From NCBI GenBank assembly GCA_031254875.1, contig JAIRTW010000056.1:1-64000 (forward strand): 64,000 bases of DNA. The letters are read 5' to 3'. How positions within the stretch are numbered: the stretch's first letter is position 1; each line of letters starts with the position of its first letter. Below are positions 10,868 to 20,149 of this stretch, piece after piece. The notes below the pieces were generated by a model, which searched no databases, was not told the origin of the DNA, and worked only from the letters and a program-made list of their open reading frames with translations. This stretch comes from Candidatus Bathycorpusculum termitum (lineage in GTDB: Archaea; Thermoproteota; Bathyarchaeia; Bathyarchaeales; Bathycorpusculaceae). The translations under genes and the position numbers were made by a program.

Positions 10868-12349
10868 TTGGGCGAAAATGAAAGCAGGCCTGCCCCTGAA
10901 CGGGTGTCTCTTGAAAAAATAAACGATTACATGTGGCAGATTCCCAAGTACAAACCACAGATGAACGTTCCCGGCATAATTTTTGCCAATCAAGCATTGC
11001 TAGAAAAGATGCAAACTGACCGTACACTTTGGCAATGTAGCAACGTGGCACAACTGCCCGGCATCTACAAACACTCTATCACACTACCGGATGGTCATGA
11101 AGGTTACGGGTTCCCAATTGGAGGCGTCGCGGCAACCGATTACACAGACGGTGTCATAAGCCCCGGTGGTGTTGGCTACGACATCAACTGCGGTGTTCGA
11201 CTACTCGCAACCAATATAACCGAAGAGGTAGTCCGCCCTAAACTATCACCACTTACCGAAGCAATCTTCCACAACATACCCTCAGGTTTAGGAAGCCGCA
11301 GAAAAGACCTAACCATCACCAGCCGTGACCTTGACACACTCGCCATTGAAGGCGTTCAGTGGCTCATTGACCGCGGTATAGGCTGGGCAGAAGACGCCAA
11401 ACACTGCGAAGAAAACGGTCACATGCCTAATGCCAACCCCGACAAAGTTAGCCAAACCGCCAAAAACCGAGGCTTAAGCCAAATCGGCACGCTAGGTAGC
11501 GGTAACCACTTCCTAGAAATCCAAAAAGTAGACAAAATCTTCAACCCTAAAACCGCCAAAACTTTTGGTATCACCCACGAGGGACAAATTACCGTTATGA
11601 TCCACTGTGGTAGCCGTGGATACGGTCACCAGGTCTGCTCAGATTACCTCCGCGTGATGGAGCATGCAGTGCAGAAGTACAAAATCCGTCTGCCCGACCG
11701 TGAACTAGCATGTGCACCCGGCAACAGCCAAGAAGCCCAAGACTATGTTGAAGCCATGGCATGTGCTGTCAACTATGCCTTTTGCAACCGCCAAGCCATT
11801 ATGCACTGGGTCAGACAGAGTTTCCAGCAAGTCTACGGGCAAGACCCCGAAAAGTTTGAGCTCAAACTGGTTTATGATGTTGCTCACAACATTGCCAAAA
11901 TGGAAACTCATGATGTCGGGGATGGTGTGCAGAAGAAGGTTTGGGTTCACCGCAAAGGCGCTACTCGCGCGTTTCCCGCCGGACATGAAGCTGTACCCGA
12001 AGATTACCGAAGCGAGGGCCAGCCAGTGCTTATCCCCGGAAGCATGGGCACCAGCTCTTGGATACTGGTGGGTACACAGAAAGCCATGGAGCTAACGTTT
12101 GGATCTACAGCTCATGGTGCTGGACGCATGATGAGTCGTTTTGCGGCCAAGAGGCAATTCTGGGGCGGAGATATTAAGGCCAGTCTCGAAAAAAGGGGTA
12201 TCACAGTTCGCGCTGCCAGCTCCTCGGTGCTCGCAGAAGAAGCAGACCCCGCCTACAAGAACGTAGATATGGTTGCAGAGGTCAGCCACCAAATCGGTAT
12301 AGCCACCAAAGTCGCTAGGCTCACACCGTTGGCAGTCGTCAAGGGTTAA
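10868..12349 (+). CDS. rtcB: tRNA-splicing ligase RtcB, no intein evident
   Basis: GGVGYDINCGVRLL, GTLGSGNHFLEIQ, HCGSRGYGHQVC, VYDVAHNIAK, HRKGATRAFPAG, PGSMGTSSWIL, TAHGAGRMMSR. Confidence 0.97.
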   Translation: MGENESRPAPERVSLEKINDYMWQIPKYKPQMNVPGIIFANQALLEKMQTDRTLWQCSNVAQLPGIYKHSITLPDGHEGYGFPIGGVAATDYTDGVISPGGVGYDINCGVRLLATNITEEVVRPKLSPLTEAIFHNIPSGLGSRRKDLTITSRDLDTLAIEGVQWLIDRGIGWAEDAKHCEENGHMPNANPDKVSQTAKNRGLSQIGTLGSGNHFLEIQKVDKIFNPKTAKTFGITHEGQITVMIHCGSRGYGHQVCSDYLRVMEHAVQKYKIRLPDRELACAPGNSQEAQDYVEAMACAVNYAFCNRQAIMHWVRQSFQQVYGQDPEKFELKLVYDVAHNIAKMETHDVGDGVQKKVWVHRKGATRAFPAGHEAVPEDYRSEGQPVLIPGSMGTSSWILVGTQKAMELTFGSTAHGAGRMMSRFAAKRQFWGGDIKASLEKRGITVRAASSSVLAEEADPAYKNVDMVAEVSHQIGIATKVARLTPLAVVKG

Positions 12350-12365
12350 CTCCCTTTTCAATTTA

Positions 12366-12481
12366 CTCATGAAAACATTTGTGTTTTTGTGGTTCTTCCA
12401 GCGTCGGCGCGCCGCCGACGGTGTACTCTTCTATGAAAACATTTGTGTTTTTGTGGTTCTTCCAGCATCGGCTCGCCGATG
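12366..12481. repeat. Two tandem ~64-bp units, each a ~34-nt conserved segment followed by a GC-rich hairpin
   Basis: atgaaaacatttgtgtttttgtggttcttccagc at 12369 and 12433, followed by CGTCGGCG-CGC-CGCCGACG (12402-12420) and CATCGGC-TC-GCCGATG (12466-12481). Confidence 0.85.
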
Positions 12482-12643
12482 ATGCGCTCTCCCATGAAAA
12501 AACCTCGGATCATAGCGTTTTTCATTGCACTTCTATGAAAACTCGCTTTATGAGATTTGGTTGAGACCTTTTTTGGAATAGTTTAGGCAATAAGCTATTT
12601 ACAGTTGTCCCGCATGTTAGTACGGTACTTTGGAGGAATAGCA

Positions 12644-13207
12644 GTGCATTTAGGCTTTGACATAGACGGCGTAATCGCCAATTTTTCTTTGCCCCTAATC
12701 GAGAGAATCAGAAGAGACTACGGTGTAGTGGTCAAGGAAAGCGACATCTACTGCTATGATCTAAACGTCGTTTTTGGTATAACTAAAGCTGAAGAAACCA
12801 AACTCGTCGAGGATATATTAATCGACAATCTGCCACTCTATGATGGTGCCAAAGAAACCCTAGAGCAGCTAAACAAGGAAGGCCATAGCATCTATCTTTT
12901 GACGGGTCGGTGGGGCCATCTCAGAGAAGCCACAGAGATGTGGCTTAAAGAAAACGGTGTCCATTATACAGAGTTGCATCTGCTGGATGTGGGTAAAAAA
13001 TACCAAGCTAATGTCGCACCGTTGGATGTAATCGTGGAGGACTCGCTGGGGGAAGCCATAGAGTGGAGCGGTAAGGTCAAAAACATTCTCATCTATGACC
13101 ATCCTTGGAATAAGACCCTAAACGTGCGGGGCTTAACCAAGCGGGTGTATTGCTGGAGTGATATTTATCATGAAATTCAGCAACTGCAAGCGAGCAGGAA
13201 TAGATAA
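12644..13207 (+). CDS. HAD-superfamily 5'-nucleotidase-like protein
   Basis: LGFDIDGVIANFSLPL (DxDG motif), YLLTGRWG, VEDSLGEAIEW. SD GGAGG precedes GTG at 12644. Confidence 0.75.
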   Translation: MHLGFDIDGVIANFSLPLIERIRRDYGVVVKESDIYCYDLNVVFGITKAEETKLVEDILIDNLPLYDGAKETLEQLNKEGHSIYLLTGRWGHLREATEMWLKENGVHYTELHLLDVGKKYQANVAPLDVIVEDSLGEAIEWSGKVKNILIYDHPWNKTLNVRGLTKRVYCWSDIYHEIQQLQASRNR

Positions 13208-13610
13208 AGGGCCTCTATGTTTTTGTGTTTTCGGCTTTTGCGTTATGGGATTAAGTGGTCTCTTCTAGCTACTGCGGGTACGGTTGAGTGGGTGAGGGGA
13301 CAAGCTGGCGATATGTTTGTTCATATGATTAAAGAATCAAACCTATCCACTAGGAGTTTACTGAGGAAGATTAACACGAAATAACGTAAAAACGCAAAGT
13401 ATCAGCTAAATTAACATTACCCAAAAAACAATGCGTCTTACTCTGTTAGTGGCTGATGCTTCACATGTTGGCTGTGATGAACATGTCATAAAATTAAATG
13501 TAGTATTCGGGTTTGACAGATTCGGGAATCGGTGTTTTTTTTGCAAAATGTTACACAAATAAGTCAGGAGCAACACTTCCATAACAGTGTTATATGAAGC
13601 GTGAGAACTC

Positions 13611-14555
13611 ATGACAATAAACAATAGCGTGTTAAACACAATAGGCAAAACGCCCCTCATACGTCTAAATAAACTCACCGAAGGCACAAATGCCCTTATC
13701 GTGGGCAAACTCGAATCCCTCAATCCCGGCGGTAGCATAAAAGATCGCATCTGCAAAAGCATGATAGAAACCGCTGAAGCCCAAGGCTTAATCAAACCGG
13801 GTGCAACAATCATCGAATCCACATCTGGTAACACCGGCATCGGACTCGCCATGGTCGCAGCCGTCAAAGGCTATAAACTCATCCTAACTATGCCTGAAAC
13901 CATGAGCATAGAACGCCGTAGCCTACTCAAAGCATACGGCGCACAACTCGTGCTCACACCTGGACCAGAAGGTATGGGCGGCGCCATCAAAAAAGCCGAA
14001 GAACTCGCCGCCTCCACGCCAGGTAGCTTTATCCCCCAGCAATTCAAAAACTTAGCCAACCCTCAAGTTCACCGTGAAACAACCGGACCTGAAATATGGG
14101 AAGACACCGACGGCAAAGTCGACATCTTCATCGCAGGCGTCGGCACAGGCGGAACCATAACAGGCGTATTAGAATACATCAAACCCAAAAAATCCACCTT
14201 TAAAGCCATAGCCGTGGAACCCGCAACATCGCCAGTACTCAGTGGTGGGCAGAGAGGTTCCCACAAAATCCAAGGCATCGGTGCAGGCTTCAAACCAGAG
14301 GTTCTCAATCTGGACGGCGTTGATGAAATCATCAAAGTAACCGACGAAAACGCACTAAAAACTTCTCGTGCATTAGCCAAACAGGAAGGTTTACTAGTAG
14401 GAATCTCTGCGGGAGCTGCAACCTGGGCTGCCATCGAAGTTGCCAAACGCCCCGAAAACAAGGACAAACTCATTGTAGTTATCCTGCCCGATACAGGTGA
14501 ACGTTACCTGAGCATGGGGCTCTTCCAAGAGCCGACTTCACCCTCAACTGTCTAA
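13611..14555 (+). CDS. cysK: Cysteine synthase (O-acetylserine sulfhydrylase)
   Basis: [28 protein letters not shown] (PLP Lys), [31 protein letters not shown]. Confidence 0.95.
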   Translation: MTINNSVLNTIGKTPLIRLNKLTEGTNALIVGKLESLNPGGSIKDRICKSMIETAEAQGLIKPGATIIESTSGNTGIGLAMVAAVKGYKLILTMPETMSIERRSLLKAYGAQLVLTPGPEGMGGAIKKAEELAASTPGSFIPQQFKNLANPQVHRETTGPEIWEDTDGKVDIFIAGVGTGGTITGVLEYIKPKKSTFKAIAVEPATSPVLSGGQRGSHKIQGIGAGFKPEVLNLDGVDEIIKVTDENALKTSRALAKQEGLLVGISAGAATWAAIEVAKRPENKDKLIVVILPDTGERYLSMGLFQEPTSPSTV

Positions 14556-14639
14556 TCTTCTTTTCCTTTCTTTTCTTTAAACCAGACGCTTCTCTTATAT
14601 TCCCCTCTCGCCAATACAGAGGAAAGGGAAGAAACAGAT

Positions 14640-15698
14640 ATGGATGTAAATCCACCCAGGCCTAAAGAATGCAAAGACTGCATAGAACAGAACAAAGATA
14701 CTGATTGCTGGAACCCCGATCGTATGCTCGACACACTAATGCACACCACTCATACGGTGGAACAGGATTGGATGACAAGGGGTATACCAAAGCTAGTCGA
14801 TGATTTCATGGTTAGCTACGAAAAATTTGGCGGTATGGATCATCTCGAAGGACGTGATTTACCCAGCAAAAAAGTCGTCATTGAGGTTTTGGAAGATTTG
14901 TTCACGGTTCTTTTCCCCGGTTATCTTGGCGATTCAGAAATAACTAAAGCCAGCGTAAAATACCATTTAGGCATCAAATTGACCTCAATTTACACACGGC
15001 TCACTGATGAAATCGAGAAGAGTCTCAAATATATCTGCCGAAAAATCAATCAGTGTCCACAGGATCTATGCCAGAAACGGGCAAATGTGGTGGCTCGGGA
15101 GTTGCTTGAAAGATTACCCGAAATCCGTGGTAAACTCAGCGGTGACATCCAAGCGGCATACAGTGGCGACCCCGCGGCGGTGAGTACCGATGAAGTTATC
15201 CTAAGCTACCCCTGCGTCTTGGCAATTACAACTTACCGCATAGCGCATGAACTCTACATCAGTAGCGTACCCCTGATTCCCCGTATTATGAGCGAGTACC
15301 TGCACAGCTTAACCGGTATCGACATTCATCCGGGCGCAAAAATTGGCAGAAACTTTTTCATCGACCACGGCACCGGCGTCGTTATAGGCGAAACCGCAGA
15401 AATCGGTGATAACGTCAAACTCTATCAGGGCGTAACACTTGGTGCATTGAGTTTTCCCAAAGATGAAAAAGGCAACATCATCAAGGGACGCAAACGTCAT
15501 CCAACAATCGGCAACAATGTGATCATTTACAGCGGCGCGACACTTTTGGGTGCGGAAACAGTGGTGGGTGACAACGTGGTTATCGGCGGCAACGTCTGGA
15601 TAACTGGTCCAGTATCATCCGGAACAAAAATAACCATCGCCGTACCAGAGCAGAAATACAGGATGGAAAACCATCACACAGAAAAAAGCCCTGCTTAA
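14640..15698 (+). CDS. cysE: Serine O-acetyltransferase (EpsC-type hexapeptide protein)
   Basis: DIHPGAKIGRNFFIDHGTGVVIGETAEIGDNVKLYQGVTLGALSFPKD; 85 nt after cysK. Confidence 0.92.
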   Translation: MDVNPPRPKECKDCIEQNKDTDCWNPDRMLDTLMHTTHTVEQDWMTRGIPKLVDDFMVSYEKFGGMDHLEGRDLPSKKVVIEVLEDLFTVLFPGYLGDSEITKASVKYHLGIKLTSIYTRLTDEIEKSLKYICRKINQCPQDLCQKRANVVARELLERLPEIRGKLSGDIQAAYSGDPAAVSTDEVILSYPCVLAITTYRIAHELYISSVPLIPRIMSEYLHSLTGIDIHPGAKIGRNFFIDHGTGVVIGETAEIGDNVKLYQGVTLGALSFPKDEKGNIIKGRKRHPTIGNNVIIYSGATLLGAETVVGDNVVIGGNVWITGPVSSGTKITIAVPEQKYRMENHHTEKSPA

Positions 15699-15778
15699 AA
15701 ACCACTGGTAGCTCAGCAAAAGACTAATTACTTATTTACAGACAAAAACGGAAGGATACAACTAAAAGAGGGAGACGG

Positions 15779-16885
15779 TTAATCTTCTCTCCACTTAAAC
15801 AGTTTTACTGCTAAGGTGAAGATAACCAGCGTTATAACCCCTAGAACCGCTATGTCAACCAGTGCCGCGGAAATGTTGTTGTAAACCATGACGTTATTTA
15901 AGCCCTCGGTAACGTAGAAGAGCGGCAGTACACGGGCAACAGTCTGCAGGTATTCAGGCATAATGCTGATGGGGAAAAAAGTGCCTGCTAGAAACATCAT
16001 GGGGAAAGTTATGATGTTGCCGATGACGCCTGCGGTCTCCGGATTCTTGGTTACGGTACCGACTAGCATACCCAGTGCTGCAAAGAGTATGGGACCCAAT
16101 ACTAGGAAAGGTATCAGCCATGGCGACAGCGTGACATGTACTCCAAAGACAAAGACGCCCACTCCAACCATCAGCAGAAAGCCTGCGGCGCTTAAGAGGA
16201 TGTAGAAGAGCACTTTGGCGGTAAGCCACTCCATTTTGGTTAGTGGGGTAAGGGAGAGTTGTTTGAAGAGTTTAGCTTTCTTGTATTCGCTGGATATGTT
16301 AACCAGCGAGAACATGGGACTGGTGAGGATGGAAAAACCGATTAAACCTGGAATTAAAAAGTCCACATAGCTGGTTTGTTGGGTGTTGATGGTTGCTGAG
16401 GTTAAGCCTATGACTACGGTGCCATTGAAGCGCTGGAGGTTGAAATAGTTGGCATATCCATTGACTGTGCCGGTAACTATGCCGCTTGTGCTAGACGCCG
16501 GATTGCCATAGACGGTGATATTAACTTGATTTCCCGCAATATATTCGGCTGAGAAATTTGGCGGGATAACTATGCCCTCTGAAGCAGATTTAGATGCTAA
16601 GAAATCAACAAAATTATCTGAGGGATTAATCGTGATGACCTTGATGGTGGTGGATTCGTTTAGTGCGGTGAGGAAACTGTCACCTATGTTTTGCCCAAAA
16701 ATGCCAGTGTCTTGGTTTTGGGCATAAACGTTAACTGTTCCATCTCCACCGCCAGCGAAGATGGCTCCAAAAATCAAAATCAACACAACGGGGAAAATTA
16801 AACCGAAGAATAAACCGAATTTGTTCCTAAGGTACCCTACACTGAACACTTTAAAGTCTGCATAGATACGTTTTACGCTTACCAC
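15779..16885 (-). CDS. ABC-2 type transporter permease
   Basis: N-terminal TM segment, extracellular domain, several C-terminal TM helices; abuts an ABC ATPase. Confidence 0.88.
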   Translation of the reverse strand: MVSVKRIYADFKVFSVGYLRNKFGLFFGLIFPVVLILIFGAIFAGGGDGTVNVYAQNQDTGIFGQNIGDSFLTALNESTTIKVITINPSDNFVDFLASKSASEGIVIPPNFSAEYIAGNQVNITVYGNPASSTSGIVTGTVNGYANYFNLQRFNGTVVIGLTSATINTQQTSYVDFLIPGLIGFSILTSPMFSLVNISSEYKKAKLFKQLSLTPLTKMEWLTAKVLFYILLSAAGFLLMVGVGVFVFGVHVTLSPWLIPFLVLGPILFAALGMLVGTVTKNPETAGVIGNIITFPMMFLAGTFFPISIMPEYLQTVARVLPLFYVTEGLNNVMVYNNISAALVDIAVLGVITLVIFTLAVKLFKWRED

Positions 16886-16887
16886 AC

Positions 16888-17847
16888 TTAGTGCCTCCGT
16901 TTTTTGTCTGTTTTAGCTTCTGGTGCTGTTTCTTCCTGTCCGTCGAGGGGTTCACGGATGAGTTTAATGAACACATCATCGAGGCTGTCTTGGCGGGTTT
17001 GGATGTTGCTCCACTCTAGGCCTGATTGCTCAGCTGCCGCCAAAGATGCTAACGCATCAGTTCTCTTCTTGAGTGGTATAGTGATTGTGCCTCTTTGCGG
17101 GTTATACTCTACCTGTAGCTCAGTGTTTTCTCTAATATAATCTGCAAGTCGTTGACTGCCCTTAATTTCTAGACGCTCGCTGGAACCGTATTGCTGGATG
17201 ATTTCTTGGGTTGTACCGATGGCAACGATGTGTCCGTGGTCCATGATAGCGACCCGGTCAGAGAGTTGCTGGGCTTCGTCGAGGTAGTGTGTAGTCAAGA
17301 TGATGGTTTTGCCTTTAGCTTTTAATTTGCGGATGACTTCCCAGATAGCTCGGCGTGCATTGGGGTCTAAGCCTGTGGTGGGTTCGTCGAGGAAAAGCAG
17401 TTCCGGTTGATTCACTAGTGAGAGGGCTAAACCGGTTTTCTGTTTTTGTCCGCCGCTGAGGCTTTCGAAGCTGTGTTTAGCCATGTCTTCGAGGAGGACT
17501 TCCCGTAGGATAGCGTCGGCGTCCACTTTAACGTGGAAGAGGTCAGCATAGTAGTTTATGGCTTCTCGAGGAGTGGTTTTCTCAAAGAAAGTAAAGTTCT
17601 GAGGGATAACGCCGATTTTTTTGTGCAGTTCATAACCGTTTTTCCACGGGTCAAACCCCAAGATTTTGACATCTCCGTTGTCCCGCTCGCGCAGGCCCTC
17701 CATGATTTCGATGGTAGTGGTTTTGCCCGCGCCATTGGGTCCCAGCAATCCGAAGACTTCGCCTTCTTTAACGGTAAAGGAGATGTCATCGACAGCTTTG
17801 AGGTTGCCGTAATATTTCTTTAATCCAGATACTTCGATTGGTAACAT
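16888..17847 (-). CDS. ABC transporter ATP-binding protein (ABC-2 exporter class)
   Basis: GPNGAGKTTT (Walker A), SLSGGQKQKTGLALSL (signature), LLFLDEPTTGLDP (Walker B). Confidence 0.96.
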   Translation of the reverse strand: MLPIEVSGLKKYYGNLKAVDDISFTVKEGEVFGLLGPNGAGKTTTIEIMEGLRERDNGDVKILGFDPWKNGYELHKKIGVIPQNFTFFEKTTPREAINYYADLFHVKVDADAILREVLLEDMAKHSFESLSGGQKQKTGLALSLVNQPELLFLDEPTTGLDPNARRAIWEVIRKLKAKGKTIILTTHYLDEAQQLSDRVAIMDHGHIVAIGTTQEIIQQYGSSERLEIKGSQRLADYIRENTELQVEYNPQRGTITIPLKKRTDALASLAAAEQSGLEWSNIQTRQDSLDDVFIKLIREPLDGQEETAPEAKTDKKRRH

Positions 17848-17947
17848 TTAATGGAGCCATCTCTTGATGTCACTATAAATTTGCCTCCATTGCTCTCGTT
17901 TGGGTAAAAAATATAGCTTTCGGCTATAGAAACCAAAAACTCTATAG

Positions 17948-18472
17948 TTATATATGTTTGCCAGTTGAGGCTGATTTTTTGAGGATTTTACGGTTTGAGC
18001 CGCCGCTGAGGCTATTTGCCAAAAACTCTGCTAAATCTTGCGGCGAAAGATAACGGGGGCCTCGCTCATGGTAAACCTGCAGTTCAAAGGTACCCTTCCC
18101 AAACATCATCCGTAGCATATAGTAATCAAATTTTAGCGCCTGTAGTTTTCCACAGTTGTCCTTGTAATAGCGTATTGCACAGAAAAAATCCAGTATATGT
18201 GCCTGCTCCTTTGAGACATAATCAAGTGCCTTTTTCGCTTGAGCGTCATTGAGAAAGGTAAAACCGTCTGTTTCTGCCAGTCCAAACTCGAAGATAACCA
18301 CGCCGCCTGGTACTGTTGGTATAGTGACTTCTTCAAAGCTAAATTTCTGTCGGTTTAATCCTCCAAAAAACTGGATTAAGCGTTGCTGGAGTTGCCGGCT
18401 TGAAACCATGGCGAGATAACTCTCGGTATGGTGAGCATTAGGGGGAAAATTATCGTAGAAGCCAAGAGTCAA
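17948..18472 (-). CDS. Hypothetical protein
   Basis: 174 aa ORF, 7 nt downstream of the p27-like gene on the same strand; no motif recognised. Confidence 0.6.
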   Translation of the reverse strand: MTLGFYDNFPPNAHHTESYLAMVSSRQLQQRLIQFFGGLNRQKFSFEEVTIPTVPGGVVIFEFGLAETDGFTFLNDAQAKKALDYVSKEQAHILDFFCAIRYYKDNCGKLQALKFDYYMLRMMFGKGTFELQVYHERGPRYLSPQDLAEFLANSLSGGSNRKILKKSASTGKHI

Positions 18473-18479
18473 GAGGAGT

Positions 18480-18851
18480 TTAAGCCTTCATTTTCTTGAT
18501 TTTCTCAACACTATTTAGCAGTTCGCTTAGTGCGAGGGTAAGTTTTTGGAGTTCATCTACATCTTGGGTTGCTTCGATTTTGTCCTGTATATCATCGATT
18601 TTACTCATCAGAACGGCTTCAAGCTTATCGTAGGCGTTGCTGTTTTGTGTTGAAACAGCTTGTTTGGGCGGTTCTTCGCCTTCTCGGACTACAACAACTC
18701 TTTTCTCGTCTTTTGCACACCAGAGAAAGCCATCTTTTAGCCGAAACAGTGGTGAAGCGCAGACAGGGCAAGCGAGATCGGTTAAGGTGGCACCCTGCCG
18801 TAGCAACTCTGCCATGCGCTTGATTGGGCTGTCTTCTTTATCTTGTTGCAT
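18480..18851 (-). CDS. Autoantigen p27 (Sjogren's/scleroderma autoantigen 1)-like zinc-binding protein
   Basis: MAELLRQGATLTDLACPVCASPLFRLKDGFLWCAKDEKRVVVV; CPxC...WC pattern of the family. Confidence 0.85.
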   Translation of the reverse strand: MQQDKEDSPIKRMAELLRQGATLTDLACPVCASPLFRLKDGFLWCAKDEKRVVVVREGEEPPKQAVSTQNSNAYDKLEAVLMSKIDDIQDKIEATQDVDELQKLTLALSELLNSVEKIKKMKA

Positions 18852-18932
18852 GTTAAACCCTGAAAGTAAATACGTATAAATACATATATAACTTGATTAC
18901 TGCGAAGAGACAATAAAACGGGGAACCATTTT

Positions 18933-19211
18933 ATGGTGCGTAAGAAGAAAACTGAAGAATATGAAGCAAAGATCAAGCAGGCACTGGTTGTGCTAGGTGA
19001 AGTCTCTGAAGACAGCACGACGCCGCGTAACATACGCCGAAGCGCCAAAGATGCTATGAACGCTCTGCAAAGTAACGAATACACGCCGGCTGTGAAGGCT
19101 TCAAACGCGGTTGCCTTGTTGGATGAGATACTTCAAGACCCCAACATGCCGCCTTATACAAGGGTTAAACTCTGGAACGTCATGAGTTTTATAGAAGCCA
19201 TAAAAGATTAG
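18933..19211 (+). CDS. UPF0147-like small archaeal protein
   Basis: ALVVLGEVSEDSTTPRNIRRSAKDAMNAL...VALLDEILQDPNMPPYTRVKLWNVMSFIEAIKD. Confidence 0.88.
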   Translation: MVRKKKTEEYEAKIKQALVVLGEVSEDSTTPRNIRRSAKDAMNALQSNEYTPAVKASNAVALLDEILQDPNMPPYTRVKLWNVMSFIEAIKD

Positions 19212-19525
19212 TACAGTGCATTGAGGCTACTCTTTTCTTTTTCAGAATACTTCTAACGTTCATTTCTGTAATGCATTCAAAACTAAACTGGATCTGCATA
19301 TTCCACAGTAATCCTAACTGAACTCAGTCACGAGTAGCAATAAACAAAAACTGTATACTATTATAATTAGCTAGTAGTCATGAAACCGGTATCGACGGTG
19401 CTTATAATTTCTATCTAAATATTGTCCTTTTTTATTTTTCACCTATAGCGGCGTGCTTATTTTGCCTGTTTAGGTATGATGAAAAATAAAGGGTGTAAAG
19501 TGAATACTTTAACCTGTTTGTCTGT

Positions 19526-19990
19526 TTAGCGGTTTTCTAAATTGCTTGCTTGTTTGTATGATTGAGCGCAGTGGATACAGCAGAACGTCCTTTCGGTACC
19601 GTTGATGGTTTCGTGATAGACGCCTTCGTAGATTTTGCAGTTACAGTGGGTACAGCCGTGAAGGCGGGGTTCAATGGCGGTGGAGATAAGTTCGACAAAG
19701 CGTTTGAAGAGGTTGGTGCAGAGTTCTTTGCCTGTTTCAGTTAACTCGAAATTTTTACGTTTCTTCTCTCCCACCATCTTTGCGGTATGTTTGACGTAGC
19801 CTTTTTCTTCGAGTTGCTGGAGAAAGGGATAGACGAGGCTGGGGCTAATTTCTTTTTTGACTTGGTATTTAAATTGACTTATGATGTTGTAGCCGTGAGT
19901 GGGACCCTTGTAGAGTATGGTGAGTATATAGAAGCGACTGAAGTCACTGATTAATTCATCCATACCTTCGGCATTTTCATCTTTAGCCAT
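19526..19990 (-). CDS. PadR-family regulator with C-terminal Cys-rich metal-binding tail
   Basis: FYILTILYKGPTHGYNIISQFKYQVKKEISPSLVYPFLQQLEEKGYV (PadR wHTH) and CTHCNCKIYEGVYHETINGTERTFCCIHCAQSYKQ (TRASH-like). Confidence 0.85.
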   Translation of the reverse strand: MAKDENAEGMDELISDFSRFYILTILYKGPTHGYNIISQFKYQVKKEISPSLVYPFLQQLEEKGYVKHTAKMVGEKKRKNFELTETGKELCTNLFKRFVELISTAIEPRLHGCTHCNCKIYEGVYHETINGTERTFCCIHCAQSYKQASNLENR

Positions 19991-20149
19991 AACACATCCC
20001 GTGATAATAGAAACACTTTAGATATTAAATGTTTAAGATATGTATCCTAAAAATACAAAGTACGCCAGTTTAATCCAAGCAACAAATGGCGCTAACAGTT
20101 ATATGTGAGCTGCGGTATCTACTTTTGGGTTCCAGAGGGATATAGGCCT

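Noticed and set aside
12366-12481. CRISPR array interpretation of the tandem repeat
   Set aside because: Only two full units, the hairpin lies in the 'spacer' and is conserved in structure, and there are no cas genes.
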